This document shows, piece by piece, positions 6,714-14,758 of a DNA stretch of 45,982 nt. The position numbers and the translations under genes are program-made. The notes beneath the pieces were generated by a model that ran no database searches, was not told the DNA's origin, and saw nothing but the letters and a program-made list of their open reading frames with translations. Position 1 is the first letter of the stretch, and each line of letters opens with the position of its first letter. This DNA is from a bacterium. Lineage in GTDB: Bacteria; Bacillota_I; Bacilli_A; RF39; UBA660. Location: contig JAQXOT010000005.1 in assembly GCA_029099845.1 (NCBI GenBank), forward strand, positions 1 through 45,982, in the 5' to 3' direction.

Positions 6714-8183
6714 ATGAAAAGGAAAAATAAAAGAAAATTAGAATTAGCTGGTGATGTATTAGCTTTTATTATGTTCATATCTGCTTGCCAAAAAGAGATT
6801 GCTTTAATAAAAGAACATCGACCAACTGGAAAAATAAAAAATGATACCAGTATTAGTACATATGATGATACTAATAAATTAGAAACATTAGAATCAAATA
6901 CCGATCAAAATGAGACTATTTCACTAGAAATAAAAGAACCCCCTTTGGAATTTATAGTTTCTACTATAGAAAGTGAAACTACTCAAGTAAAAGAAACTTC
7001 ATCAATGCCTATTGATTCCTCAGAGCAAGAAGAATCTCTTGACCATACTGAAAGCGCACAAACTGAAGCTGCTACTGAATCAATTGATATAGTATCTGAA
7101 AACAAAAACGAAAATTCACCTGTTGAAGTAATTGCTTATACTACTACCGATGTAAATTTGCGTGCAGACTGTACTACCAAAGCGCTAGTAATTGCAAACT
7201 TATCATCTAACACACCAGTTAATAAGATAATTTCATGCGAAAATAACTGGGACTTAGTCGAAGTAGATGGACAAATTGGTTTTATATGTAGAGACTATTT
7301 AATATATACTAATCAAACGTATAAAAAAGAACACAATTTTAAACTTGTAAATGACATTGCTATCACAACAACAGAATTAAATTTTAGAAGTGGGCCTTCA
7401 ACAGAATATCCCGTAAAAAAAACCTTAATAACTAAAAAAGAAAAAGAATTAACAGAAGTAAATATGGTGTTTAAAAAAAATGAAGAATTAAGGGTAGTGG
7501 CAGAAGTTGACAATGATTGGCTACTAATAGAATATAATGGGGAATTTGGTTATGTTCGTAAAGACTATACCACATCTTTAACGGAAAAATTACAAATCAG
7601 TTACCCAGAACTAAATATAGAAGAATTTAATTTGAAAAAAATTGTATATTCTAATCCTGGCTTAAGAATAAGAAAAGAAAACAATATAGAGTCAGAAATA
7701 GTTAGAGAGTTAGAGCAGTTTGAAAGTCTAAGAGTGCTAGGAGAGTATGATGACTGGTATTTAATAATGACCAATGAACACGAATTTGGCTTTGTAAATA
7801 AAAGCTATGTAACTGAACTAACCGGAAAAACTATCATAATTGATAAGAGTGAACAGCGGATGTATATGTATAATGATAATGAAAGATTAATATATACTCC
7901 TGTAACAACGGGTAAAGATAGTACGCCAACAGATACGGGATTATTTAAAATACATTATATGGCTAAAGAGATATATTTAAACAAAGATAAAGACTGGGTA
8001 TTTAACTGGATGAATTACAATAGTAGCAACGAAGGAATTCATGACGCCTGGTGGAGACAAGTCTATGGGGAAGAAAACTACCATACAAATGGAAGTAACG
8101 GTTGCGACAATACCCCATATGCTGCAGCTAAAACAATATATGAAAATTCCAGTCTAGGACAAAAAGTACTAGTTCATAAATAA
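6714..8183 (+). CDS. SH3-domain L,D-transpeptidase (YkuD), likely lipoprotein
   Basis: A 489-residue secreted cell-wall enzyme. The N-terminus is basic, then hydrophobic to residue 25, ending ISAC, an acceptable lipobox, so it is probably a lipoprotein. A Ser/Thr/Glu-rich linker (about 40-135) leads to three bacterial SH3 domains (each starting near NLRADC, NFRSGPST, GLRIRKEN) that bind the wall. The C-terminal YkuD domain starts about residue 380 (GKTIIIDKSEQRMYMYND). Such enzymes form 3-3 peptidoglycan cross-links or attach proteins through a Cys nucleophile. His443 (GIHDAWW) and Cys464 are present. The motif around the Cys is SNGCDN, where the family normally has SHGC. Confidence 0.85.
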   Translation: MKRKNKRKLELAGDVLAFIMFISACQKEIALIKEHRPTGKIKNDTSISTYDDTNKLETLESNTDQNETISLEIKEPPLEFIVSTIESETTQVKETSSMPIDSSEQEESLDHTESAQTEAATESIDIVSENKNENSPVEVIAYTTTDVNLRADCTTKALVIANLSSNTPVNKIISCENNWDLVEVDGQIGFICRDYLIYTNQTYKKEHNFKLVNDIAITTTELNFRSGPSTEYPVKKTLITKKEKELTEVNMVFKKNEELRVVAEVDNDWLLIEYNGEFGYVRKDYTTSLTEKLQISYPELNIEEFNLKKIVYSNPGLRIRKENNIESEIVRELEQFESLRVLGEYDDWYLIMTNEHEFGFVNKSYVTELTGKTIIIDKSEQRMYMYNDNERLIYTPVTTGKDSTPTDTGLFKIHYMAKEIYLNKDKDWVFNWMNYNSSNEGIHDAWWRQVYGEENYHTNGSNGCDNTPYAAAKTIYENSSLGQKVLVHK

Positions 8184-8246
8184 TAAGTAGTTTTATCTGA
8201 AAATAAATTATTAAAATATATTACTAAAAAGTCTAAAAATATAATT

Positions 8247-8318
8247 AAAAAAGGAGTCTTTAATAGGCTCCTTAATCTATTTATAGAGGATCTTCACACT
8301 GAACGGTGAACCTTCCTC
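8247..8318 (-). ncRNA. Possible small RNA on the minus strand
   Basis: Two hairpins stand in the gap between genes. GAGGA (8286-8290)/TCCTC (8314-8318), extended inward by TTCAC/GTGAA, is the first. AAGGAG (8251-8256)/CTCCTT (8268-8273) is the second. On the minus strand the second is followed directly by six T (8252-8247), making it a terminator for leftward transcription; on the plus strand no T run follows. This fits a short minus-strand RNA with one internal stem. No clear promoter was found, so a structured prfB leader or paired terminators remain possible. Confidence 0.35.
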
Positions 8319-8374
8319 AATAATAATATATGCTAGAATATATCTTTTATACATAAAAAAATAATTAAATTGTA

Positions 8375-8404
8375 TTGAATTTAAAAATGTGGTATTCTTA
8401 AGAT
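8375..8404 (+). promoter_or_regulatory. Possible prfB promoter
   Basis: TTGAAT (8375-8380) and TAAGAT (8399-8404), 18-nt spacer, 47 nt before the prfB start. Confidence 0.4.
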
Positions 8405-8451
8405 GTATAAAAATGGCAAAAGATAATTAAACTAAAAAAAGAGGGATTTAC

Positions 8452-9550
8452 ATGGATTTAAAAGATTTAAAAAGAATTTTTAATACAGCCTTAAATGATA
8501 TAGATAATTTATGGAGGGCACTTTGACATCGAAAGTATAAAACAGGAAATTGAACTTCTGCAGAAAAAAACTGAAAAATCAGATTTTTGGAATGATAGAA
8601 ATAGCGCCGAAAAAGTAATAAAAGAGATATCTGATAAAAAAGGAACTGTATCAGCAATAGAAACTTTGAAAGTAAAAATTCATGATAGTTTAGAATTATT
8701 AGAACTACTAGAAATTGAATCAGATCCTTCTATAAAGGCCAGTTTGGAAGAAACTGCAGCTAATCTTTCTAGCGAATTAAATCAACTAAATTTAGTTTTA
8801 TTATTGAATGGTCCTTATGATAAAAATAATTGCATATTAGATATTCATTCTGGCGCCGGTGGAACAGAAGCTTGTGACTGGGCTATGATGTTGTATCGAA
8901 TGTATAGTCGCTGGTGTGAAAAGAAAGGTTATAAGACTGAACTACTCGATTATCAAGAAGGCGAAGAAGCTGGCATAAAAAGTGTATCAATTTTAGTAAA
9001 AGGTACGAATGCATATGGCTATTTAAAAACAGAAAAAGGAGTTCATCGATTAGTAAGACTATCTCCTTTTGATTCTAGCAATAGACGTCATACATCATTT
9101 GCATCTGTTGAAGTTACTCCTGAAATAGATCAAGACAATAGTATTGAAATAGATGAAAAAGATTTAAAGATAGATGTGTATCGTTCCAGCGGCTGTGGTG
9201 GACAAGGCGTAAATACTACTGACTCAGCAGTCAGAATTACACATCTTCCTAGTAAAATAGTAGTAACATGTCAAAATGAACGTAGTCAAATTCAAAATAA
9301 AGAGCAGGCCTTAAAAGTACTAAAAAATAAACTTCTATTAAAAAAAATAGAAGAACAAGCTGCCGAACTAAATGAGATAAAAGGAACTCAAAAAAACATT
9401 GAATTTGGCTCTCAAATAAGAAGTTATGTAATGCATCCATATTCTATGGTAAAAGATCATCGCACTAATACAGAAACAAGCAATGTTAACAAGGTTTTAG
9501 ATGGAGACATTGATATGTTCATAGAAGATAATTTGAAAAAGGGGTTATAA
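8452..9550 (+). CDS. prfB: Peptide chain release factor 2, programmed +1 frameshift
   Basis: RF2 reads UAA and UGA stops and triggers peptide release. Translation begins at ATG 8452 (GAGGG site 6 nt upstream) and meets TGA 8524-8526 after 24 codons, in the context GGAGGG-CA-CTT-TGA-C. This is the known RF2 autoregulatory site: an internal Shine-Dalgarno and a slippery CTT next to the stop that RF2 itself reads. A +1 shift continues at GAC 8525 and yields 365 residues, the normal RF2 length. GGQ is seen in SSGCGGQGVNTTDSAVRITH; the SPF anticodon-like motif is in RLSPFDSSNRRHTSFASVEV. The next gene starts 2 nt downstream. In Bacillus prfB also sits beside ftsEX. Confidence 0.97.
8509..8527 (+). 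promoter_or_regulatory. prfB programmed frameshift site
   Basis: TTATGGAGGGCACTTTGAC: internal Shine-Dalgarno GGAGGG, slippery CTT codon (8521-8523) and TGA stop followed by C. Low RF2 lets the ribosome slip by +1; high RF2 terminates. Confidence 0.95.
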
Positions 9551-9552
9551 AT

Positions 9553-10434
9553 ATGAATTTTTTATCACAAACAAGAAACTTTAAAATATTAGAAAGAATA
9601 AATGAAAAAGCTAGAACTAAAAGATTAATAAGTTTTATCCTAGGAAGCTTTATAATTGCTATATCATACAATCTTTTTTTAGCACCCAACAATTTAGTTG
9701 CTGGAGGAGTAAGCGGGATAGCCATTATTTTAAAAGGCTTATTTGGTTTTGATGACTTTATAGTTATTTTAGTATCTAATATTATTCTCTTAATAATGAG
9801 CTATTTTTTACTTGGCAAAGAAAAGACCAAAGCCTCTGTCTTAGGTTCACTATTTTTTCCAATTTGCGTAAAACTAACAGCCTCTATTGGACAAATAATT
9901 GATATTGACACATCTCAAATATTAATATCAGCCGTATTTGGTGGCGTTGTCTATGGTATTGGAATAGGTATGATTTTTAAGGCGGGCTTTACTTCTGGAG
10001 GAACTGACATTTTAAATCAAATATTCAACAAATATTTTAAAATGAGCATTGGTAAAAGTATGCTTTGCACAGATGGAGTAATAACTTTATTATCCGCCTT
10101 TGTTTTTGGAACCAACAAATTAATGTACTCAATAATTGTTTTATATATTATCAGTATGATGTCAGATCGCGTAATACTAGGCGTTTCAGATAGTAAAGCT
10201 TTCTATATTATTACCGATGAAGACAAGGCGATAAAAGAATACATTTTAAAATATCTAAATCATGGTGTAACTGTTTTTAATGCTAAAGGTGGGTATGCCA
10301 AAGAAAAACAAAATGTCCTAATGTGCGTTTTACCAACTAAAGATTATTATCGCTTAAAAGAAGGCATTATGGAAATTGATCCCGAGGCTTTCTTCGTTGT
10401 AACTGACGCTTACGAAGTATTTGGAGGTGAATAA
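9553..10434 (+). CDS. YitT family membrane protein (DUF2179)
   Basis: A 293-residue member of the YitT/DUF161 family. About five or six membrane segments fill residues 25-205, with the repeated signature NLFLAPNNLVAGGVSGIAI and GFTSGGTDILNQIF. A soluble C-terminal DUF2179 domain follows (SKAFYIITDEDKAIKEYIL through FFVVTDAYEVFGGE). The transported substrate of this family is not established. It follows prfB by 2 nt with an AAGGGG ribosome site, so it is probably cotranscribed with prfB, and it is followed by a paralogue. Confidence 0.88.
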   Translation: MNFLSQTRNFKILERINEKARTKRLISFILGSFIIAISYNLFLAPNNLVAGGVSGIAIILKGLFGFDDFIVILVSNIILLIMSYFLLGKEKTKASVLGSLFFPICVKLTASIGQIIDIDTSQILISAVFGGVVYGIGIGMIFKAGFTSGGTDILNQIFNKYFKMSIGKSMLCTDGVITLLSAFVFGTNKLMYSIIVLYIISMMSDRVILGVSDSKAFYIITDEDKAIKEYILKYLNHGVTVFNAKGGYAKEKQNVLMCVLPTKDYYRLKEGIMEIDPEAFFVVTDAYEVFGGE

Positions 10435-10435
10435 G

Positions 10436-11293
10436 TTGCAACAAATTATAGAAAAAATTAAAAAGAAAAATGTTATTAAAAGGTATATAATGTTAATTAT
10501 TTCCTTATTTATAAGTGCCATAGTCTATAATTTATTTTTATTACCAGTAAATTTAGTAACTGGTGGCTCTGGTGGTATTGCAACAATAACAAAATATGTA
10601 TATGATATTGACCCAGCCTTAATGATTATGATAATATCGTTAGCTTGTGGTGTTCTAAGTTTACTATATCTTGATTTAGAACAAACCTTAGCAAGTATTG
10701 GAGCTATTATAATTTATCCCTTATTAGTTAAACTTACATCTCCAATAACCGAACTAATATTTATCGATCACAGTGACCTATTTGTAATAGCAATATATAG
10801 TGGAATAATTGGTGGAGTTGCCAACGGTTTAATGTATAAAAGCGGTTATAGTAGTGGTGGCCTTCCAGTAATAAGCCAGATATTAAATAAGTACTATAAA
10901 ATTCCAATTGCTACAACCAGTGGAATAATAAATGCCATTATAGTTATAATTGGTGCCCTATTTTTTGGCTGGACTAAAGCCATGTATGCCTTAATCTTGG
11001 TTTACATAAATAGCCTAGTTATCAACAAAATATTACTTGGTATCTCCAATAACAAAGCCTTCTATATTATTACCGATGAAAAAGATAAAGTAAAAGACTA
11101 TATCATTCAAACACTAGGTCATAGTGTTACTATCTTTGATACTAAAGGTGGCTTTTTATCGAGCAAAAATAACGTTGTTTTAACCGTAGTACCTACACGT
11201 GAATATTATCGTGTAACAGAAGGTATTAAAATGATTGACGATAAAGCCTTCTTTGTTGTAACAGATGCCTACGAAGTAGTAGGAGGAAAATAA
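10436..11293 (+). CDS. YitT family membrane protein (DUF2179), second copy
   Basis: A 285-residue paralogue of the gene before it. The TTG at 10436 is chosen because a perfect GGAGGTG site (10423-10429) lies 6 nt before it; the upstream TTG and GTG codons fall inside that site. Same order of parts: membrane domain with NLFLLPVNLVTGGSGGIAT and SGYSSGGLPVISQIL, then a DUF2179 domain ending FFVVTDAYEVVGGK. Adjacent paralogues suggest a tandem duplication and perhaps a heteromeric complex. A terminator follows. Confidence 0.85.
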   Translation: MQQIIEKIKKKNVIKRYIMLIISLFISAIVYNLFLLPVNLVTGGSGGIATITKYVYDIDPALMIMIISLACGVLSLLYLDLEQTLASIGAIIIYPLLVKLTSPITELIFIDHSDLFVIAIYSGIIGGVANGLMYKSGYSSGGLPVISQILNKYYKIPIATTSGIINAIIVIIGALFFGWTKAMYALILVYINSLVINKILLGISNNKAFYIITDEKDKVKDYIIQTLGHSVTIFDTKGGFLSSKNNVVLTVVPTREYYRVTEGIKMIDDKAFFVVTDAYEVVGGK

Positions 11294-11304
11294 TGTCAAA
11301 TAGA

Positions 11305-11330
11305 AGAGGAGAGTGTTATCTTCTCTTTTT
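11305..11330 (+). terminator. Rho-independent terminator after the yitT pair
   Basis: AGAGGAGA (11305-11312) pairs with TCTTCTCT (11319-11326) with one G-T pair, then T to 11330. Confidence 0.75.
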
Positions 11331-11345
11331 CAGCTTTAAAATATA

Positions 11346-11354
11346 TGTTATAAT
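11346..11354 (+). promoter_or_regulatory. Extended -10 promoter of ftsEX
   Basis: TGTTATAAT, that is TG, one base and TATAAT (11349-11354), 23 nt before the ftsE start. Confidence 0.55.
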
Positions 11355-11377
11355 AAATTATTAAGGTGGTTGATAAA

Positions 11378-12076
11378 ATGGATTTAATTAGAATTAAACA
11401 CGTTGAAAAGAAATATAAAAATGGAGTTACCGCAATACAAGATTTAAGTTTAGCCATTGAAAAAGGTGCATTCGTTTTTGTAATAGGTAGCTCAGGCAGT
11501 GGAAAAAGTACTTTAATAAAAATGCTTTACCGCGAAGAAAAACCAACCAAAGGCCAAATCATTGTTGGTGGTTTAGACGTTGCTAAATTAAAAAATAAAA
11601 AAGTCTATAAATTAAGAAGAAAACTGGGAATAGTCTTTCAGGATTATAGATTGTTGCCTAAAATGACAGTCTATGAAAATGTTGCCTTTGCGTTAGAGGT
11701 AATTGGTGCTAAAAAAGATGAAATTAGAGTTAAGGTCCTAAAAGCCTTAGAAGAAGTAGGTTTAAAAAATAAACTTCACAATTATCCAGATCAGTTATCA
11801 GGTGGAGAGCAGCAAAGAGTTGCCATTGCTAGAGCTATTGTTAATAATCCTAAATTATTGCTCTGCGATGAACCAACAGGAAACCTAGATCCAGAAATGA
11901 GTATGGAAATTATGAAAGTTTTAGATAACATTAATAAAACCCGTGGGACAACTATAATAATGGCTACCCATGATCAACAAATTGTTAATGAAATGAAAAA
12001 GCAAGTAATAATTTTAAAAGATGGCCATTTAGTAAATTTTAAAGAGAAAGGAACATATGATAATGAAGCTATTTAG
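11378..12076 (+). CDS. ftsE: Cell division ATP-binding protein FtsE
   Basis: A 232-residue ABC ATPase that pairs with FtsX and drives a cell-wall hydrolase at the division site. Walker A GSSGSGKST, Q-loop VFQDYRLLP (the FtsE-type DYRLL), signature LSGGEQQR, Walker B LLLCDEPTGNLD and switch MATHD are intact. ATG 11378 was chosen over the upstream GTG because AAGGTGG (11363-11369) lies 8 nt before it. It is first in an ftsE-ftsX-hydrolase operon with overlapping genes. Confidence 0.96.
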   Translation: MDLIRIKHVEKKYKNGVTAIQDLSLAIEKGAFVFVIGSSGSGKSTLIKMLYREEKPTKGQIIVGGLDVAKLKNKKVYKLRRKLGIVFQDYRLLPKMTVYENVAFALEVIGAKKDEIRVKVLKALEEVGLKNKLHNYPDQLSGGEQQRVAIARAIVNNPKLLLCDEPTGNLDPEMSMEIMKVLDNINKTRGTTIIMATHDQQIVNEMKKQVIILKDGHLVNFKEKGTYDNEAI

Positions 12077-12962
12077 AATGTTAGGTCGCAGTATTCGCGA
12101 CGCTTTCAAAAGTGTAATTAGAAATTTTAGTTTATCCCTTGCATCTATTTCTTGTATTACGATAACACTAATAATAGTTGCTGTTGCAATAATTGCATCT
12201 TTTAACGTAAATAATTTTACGGACTTAATAGAATCGGATTTGACAATTGTTGCCTTTATAGAAAATGACACTACTGATAAACAATTGAACTTAATTGAAG
12301 ATGAAATCAAAGATATTTCTAACATTCAAGAAATAAAGTTTATTTCTAAAGAAGAAGTTGGTGAACAAATAAAAGAAGAATCCGAAGTATTTAAAGTAGT
12401 TTTAGATGAGTTTGAAGATGATGAAAGCCCCCTAAAAGATACATATCAAATAAAAGTAAAAGATATTGAAAAAATTAAAGATACAGCAGAAAAAATAAAA
12501 TCTATAGATAATGTTGCTGTTGTAAGATATGGTGAAGGTATGGTAGAAAAATTAGTATCAGCTTTTGATTCCATAAAAAAAGTTACATATGGCATAGTTA
12601 TTGCTTTAGTAATTGTAACAATATTTCTAATTGTTAATACTATCAAATTAACTATTTCTGCTAGAAAACGAGAAATTAGTATAATGCGCCTCGTTGGAGC
12701 CAGCAATTTTACCATTAAGACACCATTTATTGTTGAGGGCATGATTTTGGGTGTTTTAGGTTCAATTGTTCCTATAATCTTTACTACATATGGTTATTTA
12801 GCTTTTTATAAACATTTTAACGGTTATTTATATTCACCATTAATTCAGTTAATAAAACCAGAACCATTTATTTATACAACATCTTTGATTGTCTTAGTAA
12901 TTGGTATTCTAGTCGGCATGATTGGTAGTGCAAGTGCTGTTAAAAAGTATTTAAAAATATAA
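12057..12962 (+). CDS. ftsX: Cell division protein FtsX
   Basis: A 301-residue membrane partner of FtsE. A first membrane segment (about residues 22-48) is followed by an extracellular domain of about 120 residues (ESDLTIVAFIENDTTD onward). Three further membrane segments fill the C-terminal half, with the MacB/FtsX permease signature SARKREISIMRLVGAS. The start overlaps the ftsE end by 20 nt, and another ATG two codons later is possible. The extracellular loop would contact the coiled coil of the hydrolase encoded next, so that ATP hydrolysis by FtsE activates it. Confidence 0.95.
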   Translation: MIMKLFRMLGRSIRDAFKSVIRNFSLSLASISCITITLIIVAVAIIASFNVNNFTDLIESDLTIVAFIENDTTDKQLNLIEDEIKDISNIQEIKFISKEEVGEQIKEESEVFKVVLDEFEDDESPLKDTYQIKVKDIEKIKDTAEKIKSIDNVAVVRYGEGMVEKLVSAFDSIKKVTYGIVIALVIVTIFLIVNTIKLTISARKREISIMRLVGASNFTIKTPFIVEGMILGVLGSIVPIIFTTYGYLAFYKHFNGYLYSPLIQLIKPEPFIYTTSLIVLVIGILVGMIGSASAVKKYLKI

Positions 12963-14179
12963 TGACAAAAAATAAAGTAATTTGTTCATTATTAATAGTT
13001 TTAATCTTTGTATCACTGTTTGCACTACCATTAAATACAAAAGCAAAAACTATAAAAGAGTTTGAAGAAGAAGCAGAAAAATATACCAAACAACTTCAAG
13101 AAAAACAAGCTAATTTAGCTAAAAATGATGCCGAGGTAGCTGAAATAGAAAAGAAAATTTCAAAAATAGAAAAACAAGTTCAAGCTATGGAAGAAGAGAT
13201 GGAATCCCTTCAAGATGAAATTGATCAAAGCAATAAAGAAATAGCTAAAAAAAGTGAGGAAAGTAAAAAAATATTAGAGTATTATCAAATATCAAATGGA
13301 AACAATATTTACTTAGAATATGCTTTTGGGGCTACTAGCATTACTGATATGATTTATCGAATGTCTATAGTAGAACAACTAACTGACTATAACGATAAAA
13401 TAATGAAAGAATTAGAAGAGCTAATTAAAACTAATAAAGCTAAACAAGAAGAATTAACAACAAAAAAAGCAGAATTAAAAAAATTAAATATTGAATTAGA
13501 ATCAGAAAAAGCCAGAATTGAAGCCGATATGGATTCCATTCGAGAAACAATGCCATCAATTGAAACTCAAATAAAAGAGGCCAAAGCCATGGTTGAATAT
13601 TATAAAAATTTAGGCTGTGGTCAAACAGAAGATATAATAGCCTGCCAATACAGAAAATCCCAGGAGTCATCAAGCAGTCTTCCAAGCGTTGGGTTCTTTT
13701 CAAGACCCATGCAAAAAGGCTACATAGTACGAGGATATAGTGGAAAATACGGTCATATGGGTTATGATTTAAGTAGTTCTAACAAAACAGAACCGATATA
13801 TCCTATAGCCGAAGGAGCTGTTCACGCTATTTATACAGATAGTTGTACTAGTTCAAGATGGTGTCAAAACCAAGGATTTAGCTGCATGGGAAATGCCAAA
13901 ATTGTAGTTATTAAACATAATTACAATGGAGGATATATATATTCATCATATGTACACTTAAGTAGTTATGGCAATATTTCAGTTGGTCAATACGTTAGCA
14001 AAGATACAATAATTGGTTATATGGGAACAACCGGCTGCTCAACCGGGCCACATCTACATCTAGAAATCACGGGTTGTCATTGGATTAATAATGGAGGTTG
14101 CTTCTCTAATAAATATACAGATACACTAATAGATCCATCCACATTAATTAATTTCCCATCACGTTGGAATAATAGATAG
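12962..14179 (+). CDS. Secreted M23 peptidoglycan hydrolase with coiled coil (PcsB/EnvC type)
   Basis: A 405-residue secreted protein with a signal peptide ending near residue 28 (LPLNTKAKT). A long Lys/Glu/Gln-rich coiled coil spans about 30-215 and a C-terminal M23 (LytM) domain about 245-400. The zinc site is intact: His265 and Asp269 (HMGYD) and His364/His366 (GPHLHLE). Six cysteines around the catalytic domain suggest disulphides or inserts. Its ATG overlaps the ftsX stop (TAATG), so translation is coupled. This matches FtsEX-controlled hydrolases such as PcsB, which here would carry its own M23 domain in place of CHAP. Confidence 0.9.
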   Translation: MTKNKVICSLLIVLIFVSLFALPLNTKAKTIKEFEEEAEKYTKQLQEKQANLAKNDAEVAEIEKKISKIEKQVQAMEEEMESLQDEIDQSNKEIAKKSEESKKILEYYQISNGNNIYLEYAFGATSITDMIYRMSIVEQLTDYNDKIMKELEELIKTNKAKQEELTTKKAELKKLNIELESEKARIEADMDSIRETMPSIETQIKEAKAMVEYYKNLGCGQTEDIIACQYRKSQESSSSLPSVGFFSRPMQKGYIVRGYSGKYGHMGYDLSSSNKTEPIYPIAEGAVHAIYTDSCTSSRWCQNQGFSCMGNAKIVVIKHNYNGGYIYSSYVHLSSYGNISVGQYVSKDTIIGYMGTTGCSTGPHLHLEITGCHWINNGGCFSNKYTDTLIDPSTLINFPSRWNNR

Positions 14180-14187
14180 TAACATTA

Positions 14188-14210
14188 AACAGGCATAAGC
14201 CTGTTTTTCT
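14188..14210 (+). terminator. Rho-independent terminator of the ftsEX operon
   Basis: AACAGGC (14188-14194), ATAA loop, GCCTGTT (14199-14205), T run. Confidence 0.9.
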
Positions 14211-14228
14211 ATAATAATTTTGTTAGGC

Positions 14229-14259
14229 AATTGACAATTTTCTGAAAAAGTAATATTAT
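14229..14259 (+). promoter_or_regulatory. marR promoter with overlapping palindrome
   Basis: TTGACA (14231-14236), 17-nt spacer, TATTAT (14254-14259). The palindrome AATTG-A-CAATT (14229-14239) covers the -35 box and is a candidate site for autorepression by the MarR protein. The -10 box ends only 5 nt before the first ATG. Confidence 0.7.
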
Positions 14260-14264
14260 GTAAT

Positions 14265-14735
14265 ATGCGTAATGAAAAAGCTAAGCAAGAAAGAAAAAGA
14301 AAGTATATGAAAAAAAGTATTTATTGTCAATTAAAAGACCTAGAAATTTTAACAGCCAGAGTATTATCACTTAAAACAGAAAACAATTTAAAACCACCGA
14401 CTATTACTCAGGCCAGAATAATGGAGTATATTCTAGAAAACAACAATAAAGATATTTATCAAAAAGATTTAGAAGGTGCTCTAAATTTGCGAAGAGCAAC
14501 TGTTTCCGAAGTTTTAAAAACGATGGAAAAAAGAAATTTAATTATTAGAGTAAAAAATCCACACGATGCAAGATCAAAAAAAATAGTATTATCAGAATTT
14601 GCTGAAAAACAACACGATAAGATTAAAAATAATTTTCAAATTATAGAAAATAAACTCATAAAAAATATTTCTAAAGAAGAATTAAAGGCCTTTTCATTAA
14701 CGTTACAAAAAATGCAAGATAATTTAAAAAAATAA
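14265..14735 (+). CDS. MarR family transcriptional regulator
   Basis: A 156-residue winged-helix regulator. The DNA-binding helices are seen in IYQKDLEGALNLRRATVSEVLKTMEKRNLIIR, followed by the wing DARSKKIVLSEFAEK. First gene of an operon with two ABC exporter subunits, so it probably represses them and responds to a compound they export. The first ATG (14265) is almost at the predicted transcription start. Translation is either leaderless or starts at ATG 14307 (MKKSIYCQLKDLEIL), giving 142 residues, the more usual length. Confidence 0.88.
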   Translation: MRNEKAKQERKRKYMKKSIYCQLKDLEILTARVLSLKTENNLKPPTITQARIMEYILENNNKDIYQKDLEGALNLRRATVSEVLKTMEKRNLIIRVKNPHDARSKKIVLSEFAEKQHDKIKNNFQIIENKLIKNISKEELKAFSLTLQKMQDNLKK

Positions 14736-14758
14736 ATATAATGAACAAGGAGGTAAAA

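Noticed and set aside
14741-14758. Earlier start of the first ABC subunit at 14741
   Set aside because: The Shine-Dalgarno AAGGAGGT lies inside this extension, directly before ATG 14759.
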